Assembly (NCBI RefSeq): GCF_040681875.1
Contig: NZ_JBFAZP010000002.1
Location: forward strand, 744,001-808,000
Origin: Longispora sp040681875
Lineage (GTDB): Bacteria; Actinomycetota; Actinomycetes; Mycobacteriales; Micromonosporaceae
DNA length: 64,000 bases
Reading direction: 5' to 3'
Part shown: positions 25,804 through 34,990 of the stretch, piece after piece
Layout: every line of letters begins with the position of its first letter
Position numbering within the stretch: position 1 is the first letter of the stretch
The notes under the pieces: generated by a model
Told to the model about the DNA's origin: nothing
What the model saw: the letters and a program-made list of their open reading frames with translations, nothing else
Database searches by the model: none
Position numbers and translations under genes: made by a program

Positions 25804-28737
25804 TCAGGGAACCAGTCCCGGCAGGTCGGCCAGGAGCAGTTCCTCGCCCCGGTCGAGGGCGGCGTACCGCTCCCGGTCCGGCAGGGCCGCGCGGAGCGCC
25901 GCTGCGGTCGCGTCCCGGGCCGGGCGTTCCCGGGGCGGCACGGGGGTGCCGAGCACGGCCCGGATCGCGTTCGCCGCGCCGAACAGCTCGGCCGCCGCCA
26001 CGGTGTCCGGGCCGCCGGCCAGGGAGGCGGCGAGCGCTTCGGCGACGCTGGCCGCCCGCCAGCGGTCGCCGATCCCGCAGTGCAGTTCCAGGCTCAGCCG
26101 CAGCCGGGTGATCGCGGCGGCGGGCGCACCCTCGGCCTGCTCGACGAGGCCGAGGATGTTCGACGCCCAGGCCCTGCCCTCGTCGAAGCCCAGGTCACCG
26201 AAGCCGGCGAGAGCACGCTCGGCCAGCGACCGGGCCCGGACCTGGTCGCCCCGGTAGTGGGACACCGCCGCCAGGTGCAGCCGGCAGGACGCCACCCCCT
26301 CGGGGTCTTCGAGCTGCCGGAACCGGCCCAGCGCCCGGTCGAGGAGCCGCTCAGCCTCGGAAAGGTCACCGCCGAGCCAGTGCGTGAAACCGGCCAACTG
26401 CAGCGCCGTCGCCTCGCCGCCGGGGTCGCCCGCACTCCGGTACGCCTCGGCGGACCGTCGGTGCCAGGACAGCGACACGTCGTAGTGGCCGCGTTCGCGG
26501 GCGATGGAACCGAGCAGGCCGAGCGCCGCGGCGGCGCCCGGTACGTCGGCCAGCTCCCGGTGCGTGGCCAGGGCCCGCTCGCCGTGCGCGGTCGCGGCGG
26601 CGTAGTCGCACTCGAAGAAGGCCAACCGGGCCACCCGGTTGAGCGCGCGGGCCAGGGCCGGTGACGCCGGCATCCCGCCGACCCGGCCGAGCGCCTCCTC
26701 CAGCCAGCGGCGCCCCTCCCGGTACCTGCCGCGCAGGTGGCAGTAGCGGGCCAGGTCGGTGGCGAAGCCGAGTTCGGGCTCGCCCGGGCGGTGGGCGGCG
26801 TGCCAGGCCAGTGCCGCGCGGAGGTTGTCGTGCTCGACGGCGAGCAGCCCGAGCAGCCGGTCCAGGTCCGGGCCGCGCAGGTCGGGGTCGGTGGTCGCGG
26901 CGAGCCGCTGGTAGTGCTCGGCGTGGTCGGCGCGGGCCCGGGTGAGCTCGTCGGGAACGGCTCCGAGCTGCTCGGCGGCGTACCGGCGCAGGGTCTCCAG
27001 CAGTCGGTAGCGGACCTCGCCCGGCCGGTGCTCGGCCACCACCAGCGACTTGGCCACCAGTTCCGACAGGTGGTCGACGGCCTGACCGGGGCTCTCGGGC
27101 CAGACCGCTCCGACGGCGCCGAGGGCGAACCCGCCGTGGAAGACGGCGAGCCGGCGGAACCTCGACCGGCTGCCGGGGTCGAGCAGCCCGTAGCTCCAGG
27201 CCATCGCCTGGCGCAGCGCGCCGTGGTGTGCCCGGTGCCCGGGGCCGGAGCCACGAAGCAGCCCCGGATCGTTGAGCCGGCCGGCGATCTCGCCGACGGT
27301 GAGCACCGTGGTCCGGGCGGCGGCCAGCTCGATGGCCAGCGGCAGCCCGTCCAGCCCGGCGCACACGGTGATCAGAGCGGCGGCGTCCGCGTCGCGCAGG
27401 CTCCGCACGCCGGGCACCGAGGCCCGGTCGAGGAAGAGCCGGACCGCGTCGTACCCGCCGACCTCGGTCAGTCCGCCGGCCGCGGCGTCCGGCGGCGGCA
27501 CCGACAGCGGCGGCACCGGCCAGGCCACCTCGCCGAGCACTCCGAGTGTGCCGGTGCTGGTGACCAGGATCCGCAGTCCCGGGCAGGTGCCCAGCAGTCG
27601 CACGACCAGGGCCGCGCACGCCCCGGCCAGGTGCTCGCAGTTGTCGAGGACGAGCAGCAGCCGCAGCGGGCCCAGGTACCGCGACAGCAGCTCGTCGGGG
27701 CGGGCCCCGGGATGTTCGGGCAGGCCGAGAGCCGTGCCGACCGTCTCCGGCAGCAGCAACGGGTCGCGCACCGCGCTGAGGTCGACGAAGCCGACCTCGG
27801 GTCCGGCGCGGTGGGCGATCTCGATCGCCAGGCGGGTCTTCCCGCTGCCGCCGACGCCGGTGAGGGTGACCAGCCGGTGGTGGGTCAGCAGCTTGCCGAC
27901 CTCGGCGGCCTCCTCCTGCCGGCCGACCAGGGCGGTGATCGGCACGGGCAGCACCGTGGCGCGCCGGGCGACCGGGGCGGCGGGGTCGCCGACGTGCTCG
28001 TCGCCGCGCAGGATGGCGGCCTCCAGCCGGCGCAGCCCGGGCCCGGGCTCGACTCCCAGCGCGGCGACCAGGGCTTCGCGGGCCCGCCGGTAGCCGGCGA
28101 GCGCGTCGCCCTGCCGGCCGCCGCGCAGGTAGGCGGTCATCAGCAGTTCCCACAGCCGTTCGCGGAGCGGGTACCGGGCCACCATCGTCTCCAGTTCGGC
28201 GGCCACCCAGCCGTGCTGGCCCCGGCCGAGCTCGGCGGCATAGAGGCTCTCCGAGGTGTACAGCCGCTCCTCGGCCAGCCGGACGATCTCGGCGCGGGCG
28301 TCCTCGCCGAGCACGTAGCCGGCGAGGACCTCGCCCCGCCACAGCTCCAGGGCGGCCCGCAGACACCGGGCGGCCTCGTCCACGCGGCCGGCGTCGAGGG
28401 CCGCACGGCCCTGGACACTCAGCGCGTGGAACCGGGACGCGTCCACGGCCCCGGGCTCCGCGCACAGCGCGTACCCGGGTGGCCGGGTCGCGATCAGCCC
28501 CGGCAGGCCGGCGTCGTCGAGCACGCCGCGCAGCCGGGAGACGTGCGCGCGCAGCGAGCTCACGGCGGCCGGGGGCGGCCGTTCGCACCACAGGTCGTCG
28601 ACGAGCTGGCTGACGGACACGACCGCCGGCAGGCGCAGCGCGAGCAGACCGAGCAGCGCACCGCGCCGGGCGCCGCCCAGCGGGACCACCCGATCCCCCA
28701 CCGTGAGTTCGAGCGGCCCCAGCAACCGTATTTCCAT
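25804..28737 (-). CDS. SARP/BTAD regulator with NB-ARC-type ATPase and TPR tail
   Basis: 977 aa from ATG 28737. Winged-helix OmpR/SARP head at 1-95 (MEIRLLGPLELTVGD, VDDLWCERPPP), BTAD to about 245, then an ATPase with Walker A TGVGGSGKTRLA and Walker B LLLVLDNCEHL, and a long TPR region to the end. This is the common actinomycete SARP-ATPase layout, an ATP-gated transcription activator. Unlike the 3.4-kb regulator it has no XRE domain. Its start lies 7 bp after the stop of the RTX-like gene with no clear own ribosome site, so translational coupling is likely. Confidence 0.88.
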   Translation of the reverse strand: MEIRLLGPLELTVGDRVVPLGGARRGALLGLLALRLPAVVSVSQLVDDLWCERPPPAAVSSLRAHVSRLRGVLDDAGLPGLIATRPPGYALCAEPGAVDASRFHALSVQGRAALDAGRVDEAARCLRAALELWRGEVLAGYVLGEDARAEIVRLAEERLYTSESLYAAELGRGQHGWVAAELETMVARYPLRERLWELLMTAYLRGGRQGDALAGYRRAREALVAALGVEPGPGLRRLEAAILRGDEHVGDPAAPVARRATVLPVPITALVGRQEEAAEVGKLLTHHRLVTLTGVGGSGKTRLAIEIAHRAGPEVGFVDLSAVRDPLLLPETVGTALGLPEHPGARPDELLSRYLGPLRLLLVLDNCEHLAGACAALVVRLLGTCPGLRILVTSTGTLGVLGEVAWPVPPLSVPPPDAAAGGLTEVGGYDAVRLFLDRASVPGVRSLRDADAAALITVCAGLDGLPLAIELAAARTTVLTVGEIAGRLNDPGLLRGSGPGHRAHHGALRQAMAWSYGLLDPGSRSRFRRLAVFHGGFALGAVGAVWPESPGQAVDHLSELVAKSLVVAEHRPGEVRYRLLETLRRYAAEQLGAVPDELTRARADHAEHYQRLAATTDPDLRGPDLDRLLGLLAVEHDNLRAALAWHAAHRPGEPELGFATDLARYCHLRGRYREGRRWLEEALGRVGGMPASPALARALNRVARLAFFECDYAAATAHGERALATHRELADVPGAAAALGLLGSIARERGHYDVSLSWHRRSAEAYRSAGDPGGEATALQLAGFTHWLGGDLSEAERLLDRALGRFRQLEDPEGVASCRLHLAAVSHYRGDQVRARSLAERALAGFGDLGFDEGRAWASNILGLVEQAEGAPAAAITRLRLSLELHCGIGDRWRAASVAEALAASLAGGPDTVAAAELFGAANAIRAVLGTPVPPRERPARDATAAALRAALPDRERYAALDRGEELLLADLPGLVP

Positions 28738-28744
28738 AGTGGAA

Positions 28745-29539
28745 TCAGAGCACGATCTCGCAGGAGTTCGTGCTCGCGCCGTCGGGCCCCGGGACGCAGA
28801 CATCACTGTCGTACCCGCCGTCGAGGTGGTCGAAGCCGGACTGCCCTTCGAGCCGGTCGGTGCCGCCGAGTCCGTACAGGTAGTCCCCGCCGGCGCTGCC
28901 CAGCAACCGGTTGGCCGCGTCGTTGCCGCTCAGGTGGTCGGCGGCCGAGCCTCCGACCAGGTTCTCCACGTCGAGCTCGATCGTGTCGCGCTCCTTGGCC
29001 TCGCCGTCGTCGAACCGGGTCCCGTCCGGGTCGGCGACGACGGGCGCGGTCCGGCCGGCGTAGGTCACCGTGTCGACGCCGGTCCCGCCGACCAGCGTGT
29101 CGGCTCCCGGGCCGCCGTCGAGGACGTCCGCGCCGGACCCGCCGCGCAGCTGGTCGTCGCCGCTCCCGCCCCGCAGCGTCGCCGGGGTCGGGGCGACGGG
29201 CGCGAACACCGTCTCGCGCACGCCGATCGAGTCGTTGCCGTCCCGGCCGTCGGCGAGAATGGACGTCACCCCGTGGCAGTTGGCCTGGCTGGCGCTGATC
29301 TGGTCGCAGCCGTCGCCCGCGATCAGGTCGGCGCCGACGTCCCGGAAATCGACCAGGCCGTTCGCCAACGGCGTGATGACGACGTTGTTGTCCGCACCGG
29401 CGCCGGCGGTGAAGGTCAGCTGTCCGCCGGTCACGCGGACCGTGCCGGCGGTGGTGGCGGCGGGCGGGGGCGCGGAGTTGATGGCCAGCGCGACCGCGCA
29501 GCCCACCATGGCGATCACCCGTCGCGGATCAGTTCGCAT
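28745..29539 (-). CDS. Secreted RTX-type (hemolysin-like) calcium-binding repeat protein
   Basis: 264 aa from ATG 29539. Signal peptide (MRTDPRRVIAMVGCAVALAI, cleavage near PPPAA). The mature part carries nonapeptide repeats of the GGxGxDxLx type: GGSGDDQLRGGSGADVLDGG, then GGSAADHLSGND and GLGGTDRLEGQ later. Such repeats form a Ca2+-stabilised beta roll. No lipase, protease or toxin domain is attached, and the C-terminus ends in a cysteine pair region (VCVPG...NSCEIVL). It is the first gene of a tight pair with the SARP regulator, an unusual partnership. Confidence 0.8.
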   Translation of the reverse strand: MRTDPRRVIAMVGCAVALAINSAPPPAATTAGTVRVTGGQLTFTAGAGADNNVVITPLANGLVDFRDVGADLIAGDGCDQISASQANCHGVTSILADGRDGNDSIGVRETVFAPVAPTPATLRGGSGDDQLRGGSGADVLDGGPGADTLVGGTGVDTVTYAGRTAPVVADPDGTRFDDGEAKERDTIELDVENLVGGSAADHLSGNDAANRLLGSAGGDYLYGLGGTDRLEGQSGFDHLDGGYDSDVCVPGPDGASTNSCEIVL

Positions 29540-29767
29540 CTTCGGCTCCACCCTGGTCCGGGGCGCCCGCCGCGCCCTTCCCGTCCAGTAGAACATCGAT
29601 GGACTGCGATTTATCTACCTCGTTTCAGCCAGGTCGGTATCGGCCAACCACTCCTCGCCCAGGGCCCGCCCCATGACCCGTGGGCTTGGGGCTCCTGCCA
29701 CGGCCGTTCCGCGGCGACGGTTTCAGAAGGACGAGGAACTGAGGCCTGGGCGCCCCGCGCACAAGTA

Positions 29768-30613
29768 TCAGCGCGCGGTGTGTGCGAGGAGGGCGGGCAC
29801 GAAGACGTCCCAGGTGGGGGGCGGTAGTTCGTGCCCGGCGCCAGCGAGGACGAGCAGTTCGGCGCCCGGCACCGCCCGCCGCAACGCCTCGCCGTGCGGA
29901 AGCGGGAAGACCGGGTCGAGTTCCCCGTGCACCACGAGGGTGGGCACGTCGATGTCGCCGAGCCCGCCGTGGACCGGCCCGGCGAGGTCCATGATGAAGT
30001 GGTTGGTCAGGCAGGACGCGATGTTCCTGGTACGGGCGACGTCCCGCTCGGCCACCGCGCGCACGGCCGGCTCGTCGAAGTGGCCCGATCCGCCCCCGTA
30101 CGCCCGCACGAGCCCCACGACGAAGTTCACCACCGCGGTCGGGTCGGTCGGGTCCGGCCCACCCGACCCGGTGTAGCGGAGGAACTCCGCCGACATCGGC
30201 GGCAGGTCGCCGTCGCCCGGCGTGGTGGTGACCAGGGTCAGCGAGGCCACCCGGCCCGGGTGGTCGAGCGCGGCGATCACGGCGGTCCCGCCGGACATCG
30301 ACCGGCCGACGACGTGTGCCCGGTCCACCCCGAGGGCGTCGAGGATGCCGACGGCGTCGGCGGCCAGGTCGCGCATCGAGTACCCCGGCGCGCCCGGCGG
30401 GTAGGCCACCGACAGGCCCGTGTCACGGTTGTCGAACCGGATCACGTACCGGCCGCCCCGCGCGATCCGCCGGCACAGTTCCTCCTCCCAGTACAGCATC
30501 GAGGCGCACGCCCCGTGGATGAGCAGCACGGCGGGGTCCGCCGGATCGCCGAACGTCTCCACGCACAGGTCGACCCCGTTGGCCCGGAGCATCCGTTCTC
30601 CGGAGGTGTTCAC
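29768..30613 (-). CDS. Alpha/beta hydrolase
   Basis: 281 aa from GTG 30613, overlapping the stop of the methyltransferase by four bases (GTGA), so the two are translationally coupled. Fold hallmarks: LLIHGACAS (oxyanion strand), FDNRDTGLS (typical of the aclacinomycin methylesterase/RdmC-like group), nucleophile elbow GRSMSGG, acid in HGELDPVFPL, and histidine in GAGHELP. Cytosolic, no signal peptide. The substrate is unknown; the RdmC-like DNRDTG motif suggests esters of medium-size secondary metabolites. Confidence 0.85.
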   Translation of the reverse strand: MNTSGERMLRANGVDLCVETFGDPADPAVLLIHGACASMLYWEEELCRRIARGGRYVIRFDNRDTGLSVAYPPGAPGYSMRDLAADAVGILDALGVDRAHVVGRSMSGGTAVIAALDHPGRVASLTLVTTTPGDGDLPPMSAEFLRYTGSGGPDPTDPTAVVNFVVGLVRAYGGGSGHFDEPAVRAVAERDVARTRNIASCLTNHFIMDLAGPVHGGLGDIDVPTLVVHGELDPVFPLPHGEALRRAVPGAELLVLAGAGHELPPPTWDVFVPALLAHTAR

Positions 30614-31254
30614 CGGGTCCTCCGGGCGAGGAAGGTCAGCCACGGCTCGTCGCCGCCGTAGACGTGCCGGTCGTCCCAGTCGACGGTGAAGCCGGCCGAG
30701 GCCAGCCGGGCGGCGAACCCGGCGCGGTCCCAGAAGACCAGGTGGCACCCCGCGGCCTCACCGGAGTCCCAGAGTTCTCCTGTGCCCTCGCGGACGCTGA
30801 CCAGGAACGCGCCGTCCGGTCGTAGTGCCCCGGCGACCTTGCCGAGCACCAGGTCCGTGAGCGCGCGGTCGATGTGGATGAGGACGCACATGGCCAGGAC
30901 CGCGTCGTACGGGCCCCCGAGGTCGTCGGCGAGCAGGTCCAGGTGTCCGACCTGCTTGCCCCTCGCCGTCTGGATGTCGCGGAACGCGCCGGTGGCGTCG
31001 GTGCGCCGGACCGCGACCCCGAGGGACTCCACGAAGTCGGCGTCCCAGCCCGGCCCCGACCCGACCTCGAGGACCGTGCCCCCCGGACCCGCCGCCCCGG
31101 CCAGCCGGCGCAGCGCTGCCGCGCCGAAGGGCGACTGCTCGGGGGACACGCTCTCGGCGTACCCCTTGGCCCACCGTTCGTACGACTCGACGGTATGTCT
31201 GTTCCGGCGCAGCGCCTCGACGCGTCGCGGGTCGACCGCTTCGGTAGTGATCAT
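30610..31254 (-). CDS. Class I SAM-dependent methyltransferase
   Basis: 214 aa from ATG 31254, preceded by AGGAGTC. Motif I TVLEVGSGPGWDADF, then VRRTDATGAF, motif region DAVLAMCVLIHI and LRPDGAFLVSVREG. Ends WLTFLARR as in other bacterial members of this group. The substrate is unknown. First gene of a two-gene operon with the alpha/beta hydrolase (4-bp overlap), and directly downstream of the LuxR ATPase on the same strand (119-bp gap with GATAAGGC repeats), so the LuxR protein is a candidate regulator. Confidence 0.85.
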   Translation of the reverse strand: MITTEAVDPRRVEALRRNRHTVESYERWAKGYAESVSPEQSPFGAAALRRLAGAAGPGGTVLEVGSGPGWDADFVESLGVAVRRTDATGAFRDIQTARGKQVGHLDLLADDLGGPYDAVLAMCVLIHIDRALTDLVLGKVAGALRPDGAFLVSVREGTGELWDSGEAAGCHLVFWDRAGFAARLASAGFTVDWDDRHVYGGDEPWLTFLARRTR

Positions 31255-31373
31255 GGGAGACTCCTGTTTCCGCGGGCCGGCGTGTCCGGCCAGCTCCCAC
31301 CTTCGCCCTAAGGCGTCCCCGGGCGGATGCGGCAATCGCCTTATCTTTTCCTCTCCGCCGGCTCCCCGGGGCC

Positions 31374-34229
31374 TTATCGCGGGTCGAACAGGTGCAGGCG
31401 GTGGGCGACGGCGGCCGCGCCGCCCCGGGTGGGCACGCCGAGTTTCGACAGGATGTTGGACACGTGCACGCTCGCGGTCTTCGCGGAGATGAATAGCTCG
31501 GCACCGATCTCCCGGTTGCCCAGCCCGGCCGCCACGAGGCGGAGCACCTCCAGCTCGCGGGCCGTCAGCCCCAGGGGTACCGGCCCCACGGCGGCGGATC
31601 CGGCCCTGCGGCCGAGGTCGGCGACCCGGCGCAGCAACGGCTCGGCGCCCAGTTCGCCGGCGATCTCCGCCGCCCGCCGGAGCCGGACCGCCGCCTGGTC
31701 GCGGCCACCGTCGGCCGCGTGGGCCGCGGCCGCCCGGGTCAGCGCGTAGGCGAGCGGCCAGGGCTCGCCGAGGTCGGACCATGCCTCGGCGGCCGTGTCC
31801 CATGCCGCAGGGTCGGGGCGGTCGCGGGTGCGGGACAGCTCCGCCGCGAACACCGCCGCGTGGGCCCGCTCGACCCGCCCCCGACGCGGAAGGTCCGTGG
31901 CGGAACGCTCCAGTGCCGCCAGGAGCTCCGCGACGGCCACGGGGTGGAGGGGCCCGGCCTCGACGCACGCGCGCGCCGCCGTCGCGAGCACGGGCCACCA
32001 CTGGCGCGGGTCGCCGGCCCCACTCTGGGCGGGGACCTCTCCGGCGGTGGCGAGCGCGCCGGCCGGGTCCCCGACGGCCAGCTGGTACTCGATCTCCAGC
32101 CGGAGAGTCCGACGGACCGCGGCGCGCGGACCCGGCGGCAGCGCGCGGAGTTCCCCGACCACCCGCGCCCCGGTGTCCAGATCGCCGCGCGCGACGGCGA
32201 TCTGGCCCCGGCACAGCAGGAGCTGCGCGCGCCCGGACGGCGGCGGGTCCAGTCCGAGCGCGTCCGCCACGACGGCTGACGCCTCGTCCCACCGGCCGGC
32301 GGACGTCAGCGCCAGCGCCAGGTTCTGGGCGACCGTCGCTCCGAGGTAGCGGCCCTGCCCCGCCAGCGCCGTTCGGGCCAGGGCCGCGCGGCCGGCCTCG
32401 ATCGCGGCCACGTGGTCGCCGTCGTTCTCCAGCGCCTCGGTCAACGCGACGTGCGCCAGCACCTCCAGCCGCGCGTTGCCGATCCGCTCGGCCGCCCGCA
32501 GCGCCTCCCGCACCGCGGAGGCGGTGTCGGGTCCGTCCGGCGCGTGGACCTGGGCCACGGTGAGGAGCGCCTCAGTACGGTACTCGTCGTCGTCGAGCCG
32601 CCCCGCCAGCCGCGACAGTTCGGCGGCCAGCGGCGCGGCCTCGGCGTACCCGTCCTCCTGCAGCAGGGCGCGGCAGATCTGCCCGAGGGTCTCCGCCCGC
32701 AGCCGGCCCGGGGTGGCCGCGAGCCCCAACGCCAGGCGGAGGTCCTCCGTGGGGCCGGGGAGCAGCAGTTGCTGGCGCAGCACGGCCCGCTGCAGGAGCA
32801 GGGCCGCGACCTGTTCGTCGTCGGACCGCACGGGGTCCTCGCGCAGCGCCCGCTCCGCGAGGGCCAGGCCCCGTTCGGACTCAGCGGCCCAGCAGGCGGC
32901 GTCGACGGCGAGCCCGAGGACGCCCGCGTGGTCGGTTCCGGTGCCGCCGGCCCCGGTCGGCGCCCGGTCCCAGAGGTCGAGAACCTGTTCCAACATCCGC
33001 AGCTGGTCGCCGTACGCCAGGCCGGTCGCGCACTCCCCCGCCGCCGTCCACGCCGCGCCCAGTGCCCGCTCGTCGTCGTGCGCGCCCAGCCAGTGCGTCG
33101 CGAGTCGCACCGACGTGGGCCAGTCCCGGCCCGGTTTGGCGTCGAGCGCCTCGGCGTAGGCGCGGTGTGCCCGGGCGCGCTCCCCGGCGAGGAGGTCCCC
33201 GTACACCGCCTCCCGGATCAGGCCGTGGCGGAACGCGTACCCGTCCCCGTCGTCGGCCAGCACGTCCGCCAGTGCCGCGCGGCGAAGATGCGCGGCCAGG
33301 GCGGCGTCGGAGCACCCGGTCGCCGCGGCCAACAGCGGGTGCCCGATGCGCACGCCGCCGACCGAGGCCGTCCGTACCACGTGCTGGGTGTCCTCGGGCA
33401 GTTCTCCGACCGCGCCCAGCAGCAGGTCCCGCAACGACCCGGGTACCGAGGACCTGACGGTGCCATCCGCGCTGATCATGGCCTCGGTGAACAACGGGAC
33501 ACCGTCGCCGCGCCGGTGCACCTCGGCGAGCGCGGCGGCGTCGGGCGGGTACCCCAGGATGCCCTCCAACTGTGCGCCGATCTCCACCCGGGACAGCCGG
33601 GGCAGCGGCAACCGGGTGACGCCGTCCATCCGCTCCAGCTCGGCGAGGTACAGCCGCAGTGGCCGGGACCTGTCCTCACGCAGCGTGACCACCAGCAGGA
33701 CCGGGGTGTCCCTCAGGTTGGCGACCAGGAAGCGCAACAGGTCGCGGGTGGAACGGTCGGCCCAGTGCAGATCCTCCACCACCAGGACGAGGGGCCGCTG
33801 CTCGGCGAGCGCGCCGAACAGCCGGAGCAGCACCTCGAAGAGCCGGGCCCGCGACAGCTCCGGATCCGCCGTCACCGGCGCGGCCCCGAACTCCGGCAGC
33901 AACCAGGCCAGTTCCCCCGTGCCGGCACCGCCCACCAGGTCGGTCACCGCACCGACGCCCCGCTCCCGGACCAGTTCCCGCAGCACGGCCGTGAACGGCG
34001 CGAACGCCAGGCCCACCTCCCCCATCCCCACGCAGGCGCCGGTCAGGACCAGCGCCCGGGTCCGCACCCGCTCAGCGAACTCGCGGATCAGCCGCGACTT
34101 GCCGCCGCCGGCTTCCGCGCTGACGAGCACCGCGCCCGGCGTACCGCTGGCCGCGTCGTCGAAAGCCGCGGCCAGCGCGCCCAGTTCGTTCCCGCGGCCG
34201 ACGAACAGTGGACTCACCCGTCGAGGCAT
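31374..34229 (-). CDS. LAL-type LuxR regulator with N-terminal ATPase
   Basis: 951 aa from ATG 34229. AAA-type ATPase at the N-terminus (FVGRGNELGAL, Walker A AEAGGGKSR, Walker B LVLVVEDLHWADRS), long helical TPR-like centre, and a C-terminal LuxR HTH: LTARELEVLRLVAAGLGNRE and ISAKTASVHVSNILSKLGV. A textbook large ATP-binding LuxR (LAL) activator in length and order. It is divergent from the DUF1772 gene (80-bp gap holding a 26-bp palindrome) and upstream of the methyltransferase/hydrolase pair. Confidence 0.92.
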   Translation of the reverse strand: MPRRVSPLFVGRGNELGALAAAFDDAASGTPGAVLVSAEAGGGKSRLIREFAERVRTRALVLTGACVGMGEVGLAFAPFTAVLRELVRERGVGAVTDLVGGAGTGELAWLLPEFGAAPVTADPELSRARLFEVLLRLFGALAEQRPLVLVVEDLHWADRSTRDLLRFLVANLRDTPVLLVVTLREDRSRPLRLYLAELERMDGVTRLPLPRLSRVEIGAQLEGILGYPPDAAALAEVHRRGDGVPLFTEAMISADGTVRSSVPGSLRDLLLGAVGELPEDTQHVVRTASVGGVRIGHPLLAAATGCSDAALAAHLRRAALADVLADDGDGYAFRHGLIREAVYGDLLAGERARAHRAYAEALDAKPGRDWPTSVRLATHWLGAHDDERALGAAWTAAGECATGLAYGDQLRMLEQVLDLWDRAPTGAGGTGTDHAGVLGLAVDAACWAAESERGLALAERALREDPVRSDDEQVAALLLQRAVLRQQLLLPGPTEDLRLALGLAATPGRLRAETLGQICRALLQEDGYAEAAPLAAELSRLAGRLDDDEYRTEALLTVAQVHAPDGPDTASAVREALRAAERIGNARLEVLAHVALTEALENDGDHVAAIEAGRAALARTALAGQGRYLGATVAQNLALALTSAGRWDEASAVVADALGLDPPPSGRAQLLLCRGQIAVARGDLDTGARVVGELRALPPGPRAAVRRTLRLEIEYQLAVGDPAGALATAGEVPAQSGAGDPRQWWPVLATAARACVEAGPLHPVAVAELLAALERSATDLPRRGRVERAHAAVFAAELSRTRDRPDPAAWDTAAEAWSDLGEPWPLAYALTRAAAAHAADGGRDQAAVRLRRAAEIAGELGAEPLLRRVADLGRRAGSAAVGPVPLGLTARELEVLRLVAAGLGNREIGAELFISAKTASVHVSNILSKLGVPTRGGAAAVAHRLHLFDPR

Positions 34230-34285
34230 GGGACCAGAATGCCAGCCGACGAGCCTCGCGGTGCCTCGCCCTCTGGACTCCAGCA

Positions 34286-34311
34286 ATATCCGTACCGTAC
34301 GGTACGGATAT
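34286..34311. promoter_or_regulatory. 26-bp perfect palindrome overlapping a start codon
   Basis: Perfect palindrome centred between 34298 and 34299, core CCGTACCGTACGGTACGG flanked by ATAT on both sides. Its last two bases are the A and T of the ATG at 34310. No ribosome site precedes that ATG, so the transcript may be leaderless or nearly so and a bound protein would block initiation directly. The TetR gene two positions downstream is the best candidate binder (inference). The site also lies 57 bp from the LAL start. Confidence 0.75.
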
Positions 34312-34912
34312 GCCACACGTCGATCGGCCACCCCGCGCCCAACTCCTCGCCGCCGCCCTCGCCACGGTGCTCCTCGCCCTGATCGCTGGCTTCTTCTACG
34401 CCTACGCCTGCTCGGTGATGGTGGGACTGGCCCACACCGACGACGTGGTGTTCCTCTCCGCGATGCAGGCGATCAACGCCCACGTCCGCAACCTCGGATT
34501 CGCCCCGACGTTCTTCGGCGCGCTGATCGTCACCGCCCTGGCCGTGGCGCTCGGCGCCCGGCGGTGGCGGAGCCGCGCGACCGTGCTGCTGGCCGCCGCC
34601 CTGCTGACCTACGGGCTGGGCGGGTTCCTGCTCACCCTGGGCTTCAGCGTCCCGCTCAACGAGCAGCTGGCCGCCGCCGGGGATCCGGGCGCGCTCGCCG
34701 ACCCGGCCACGGTCCGGGCCGCCTACGAGCAGCCCTGGACGGCGTGGAACCTGGTCCGCACGCTCGCCTCCACCATGGCCTTCGGCCTGGCCTGCGCGGC
34801 GGTGTACGAGCTCGGCCGCGAGCTGACCATGTCCCGGATCCGCGGTGGCGCCCACGCGAAAGCCGACCGTGGTGTCCAGACCGGCGACGACGGCCCGACG
34901 CCCGGCCACTGA
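34310..34912 (+). CDS. DUF1772 (anthrone-oxygenase-like) membrane protein
   Basis: 200 aa, four predicted TM helices (from LLAAALATVLLALIAGFFYA, then FFGALIVTALAVAL, ATVLLAAALLTYGLGG and TLASTMAFGLACAAVY). The FYAYACSVMVGLAHTDD opening and the NEQL plus W-x-x-WN-x-x-R loop (VPLNEQLAA, WTAWNLVRTLAS) are characteristic of DUF1772. Family proteins are small membrane proteins of mostly unknown role, some linked to anthrone oxidation. ATG 34310 is used because the frame before it overlaps the palindrome and the divergent gene. A TetR gene follows 78 bp later on the same strand. Confidence 0.85.
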   Translation: MPHVDRPPRAQLLAAALATVLLALIAGFFYAYACSVMVGLAHTDDVVFLSAMQAINAHVRNLGFAPTFFGALIVTALAVALGARRWRSRATVLLAAALLTYGLGGFLLTLGFSVPLNEQLAAAGDPGALADPATVRAAYEQPWTAWNLVRTLASTMAFGLACAAVYELGRELTMSRIRGGAHAKADRGVQTGDDGPTPGH

Positions 34913-34990
34913 CCACGGAACCGGGGCGCGGAGGGGCGGCCCGCAACGGGTTCCGGGCAGGGGCGGAACCCGCGTCGGTACGGTTCTCGG

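Noticed and set aside
3381..34229. Idea of a secondary-metabolite cluster because of the SARP and LAL regulators
   Set aside because: No PKS, NRPS, terpene, RiPP or other core biosynthetic gene is present.
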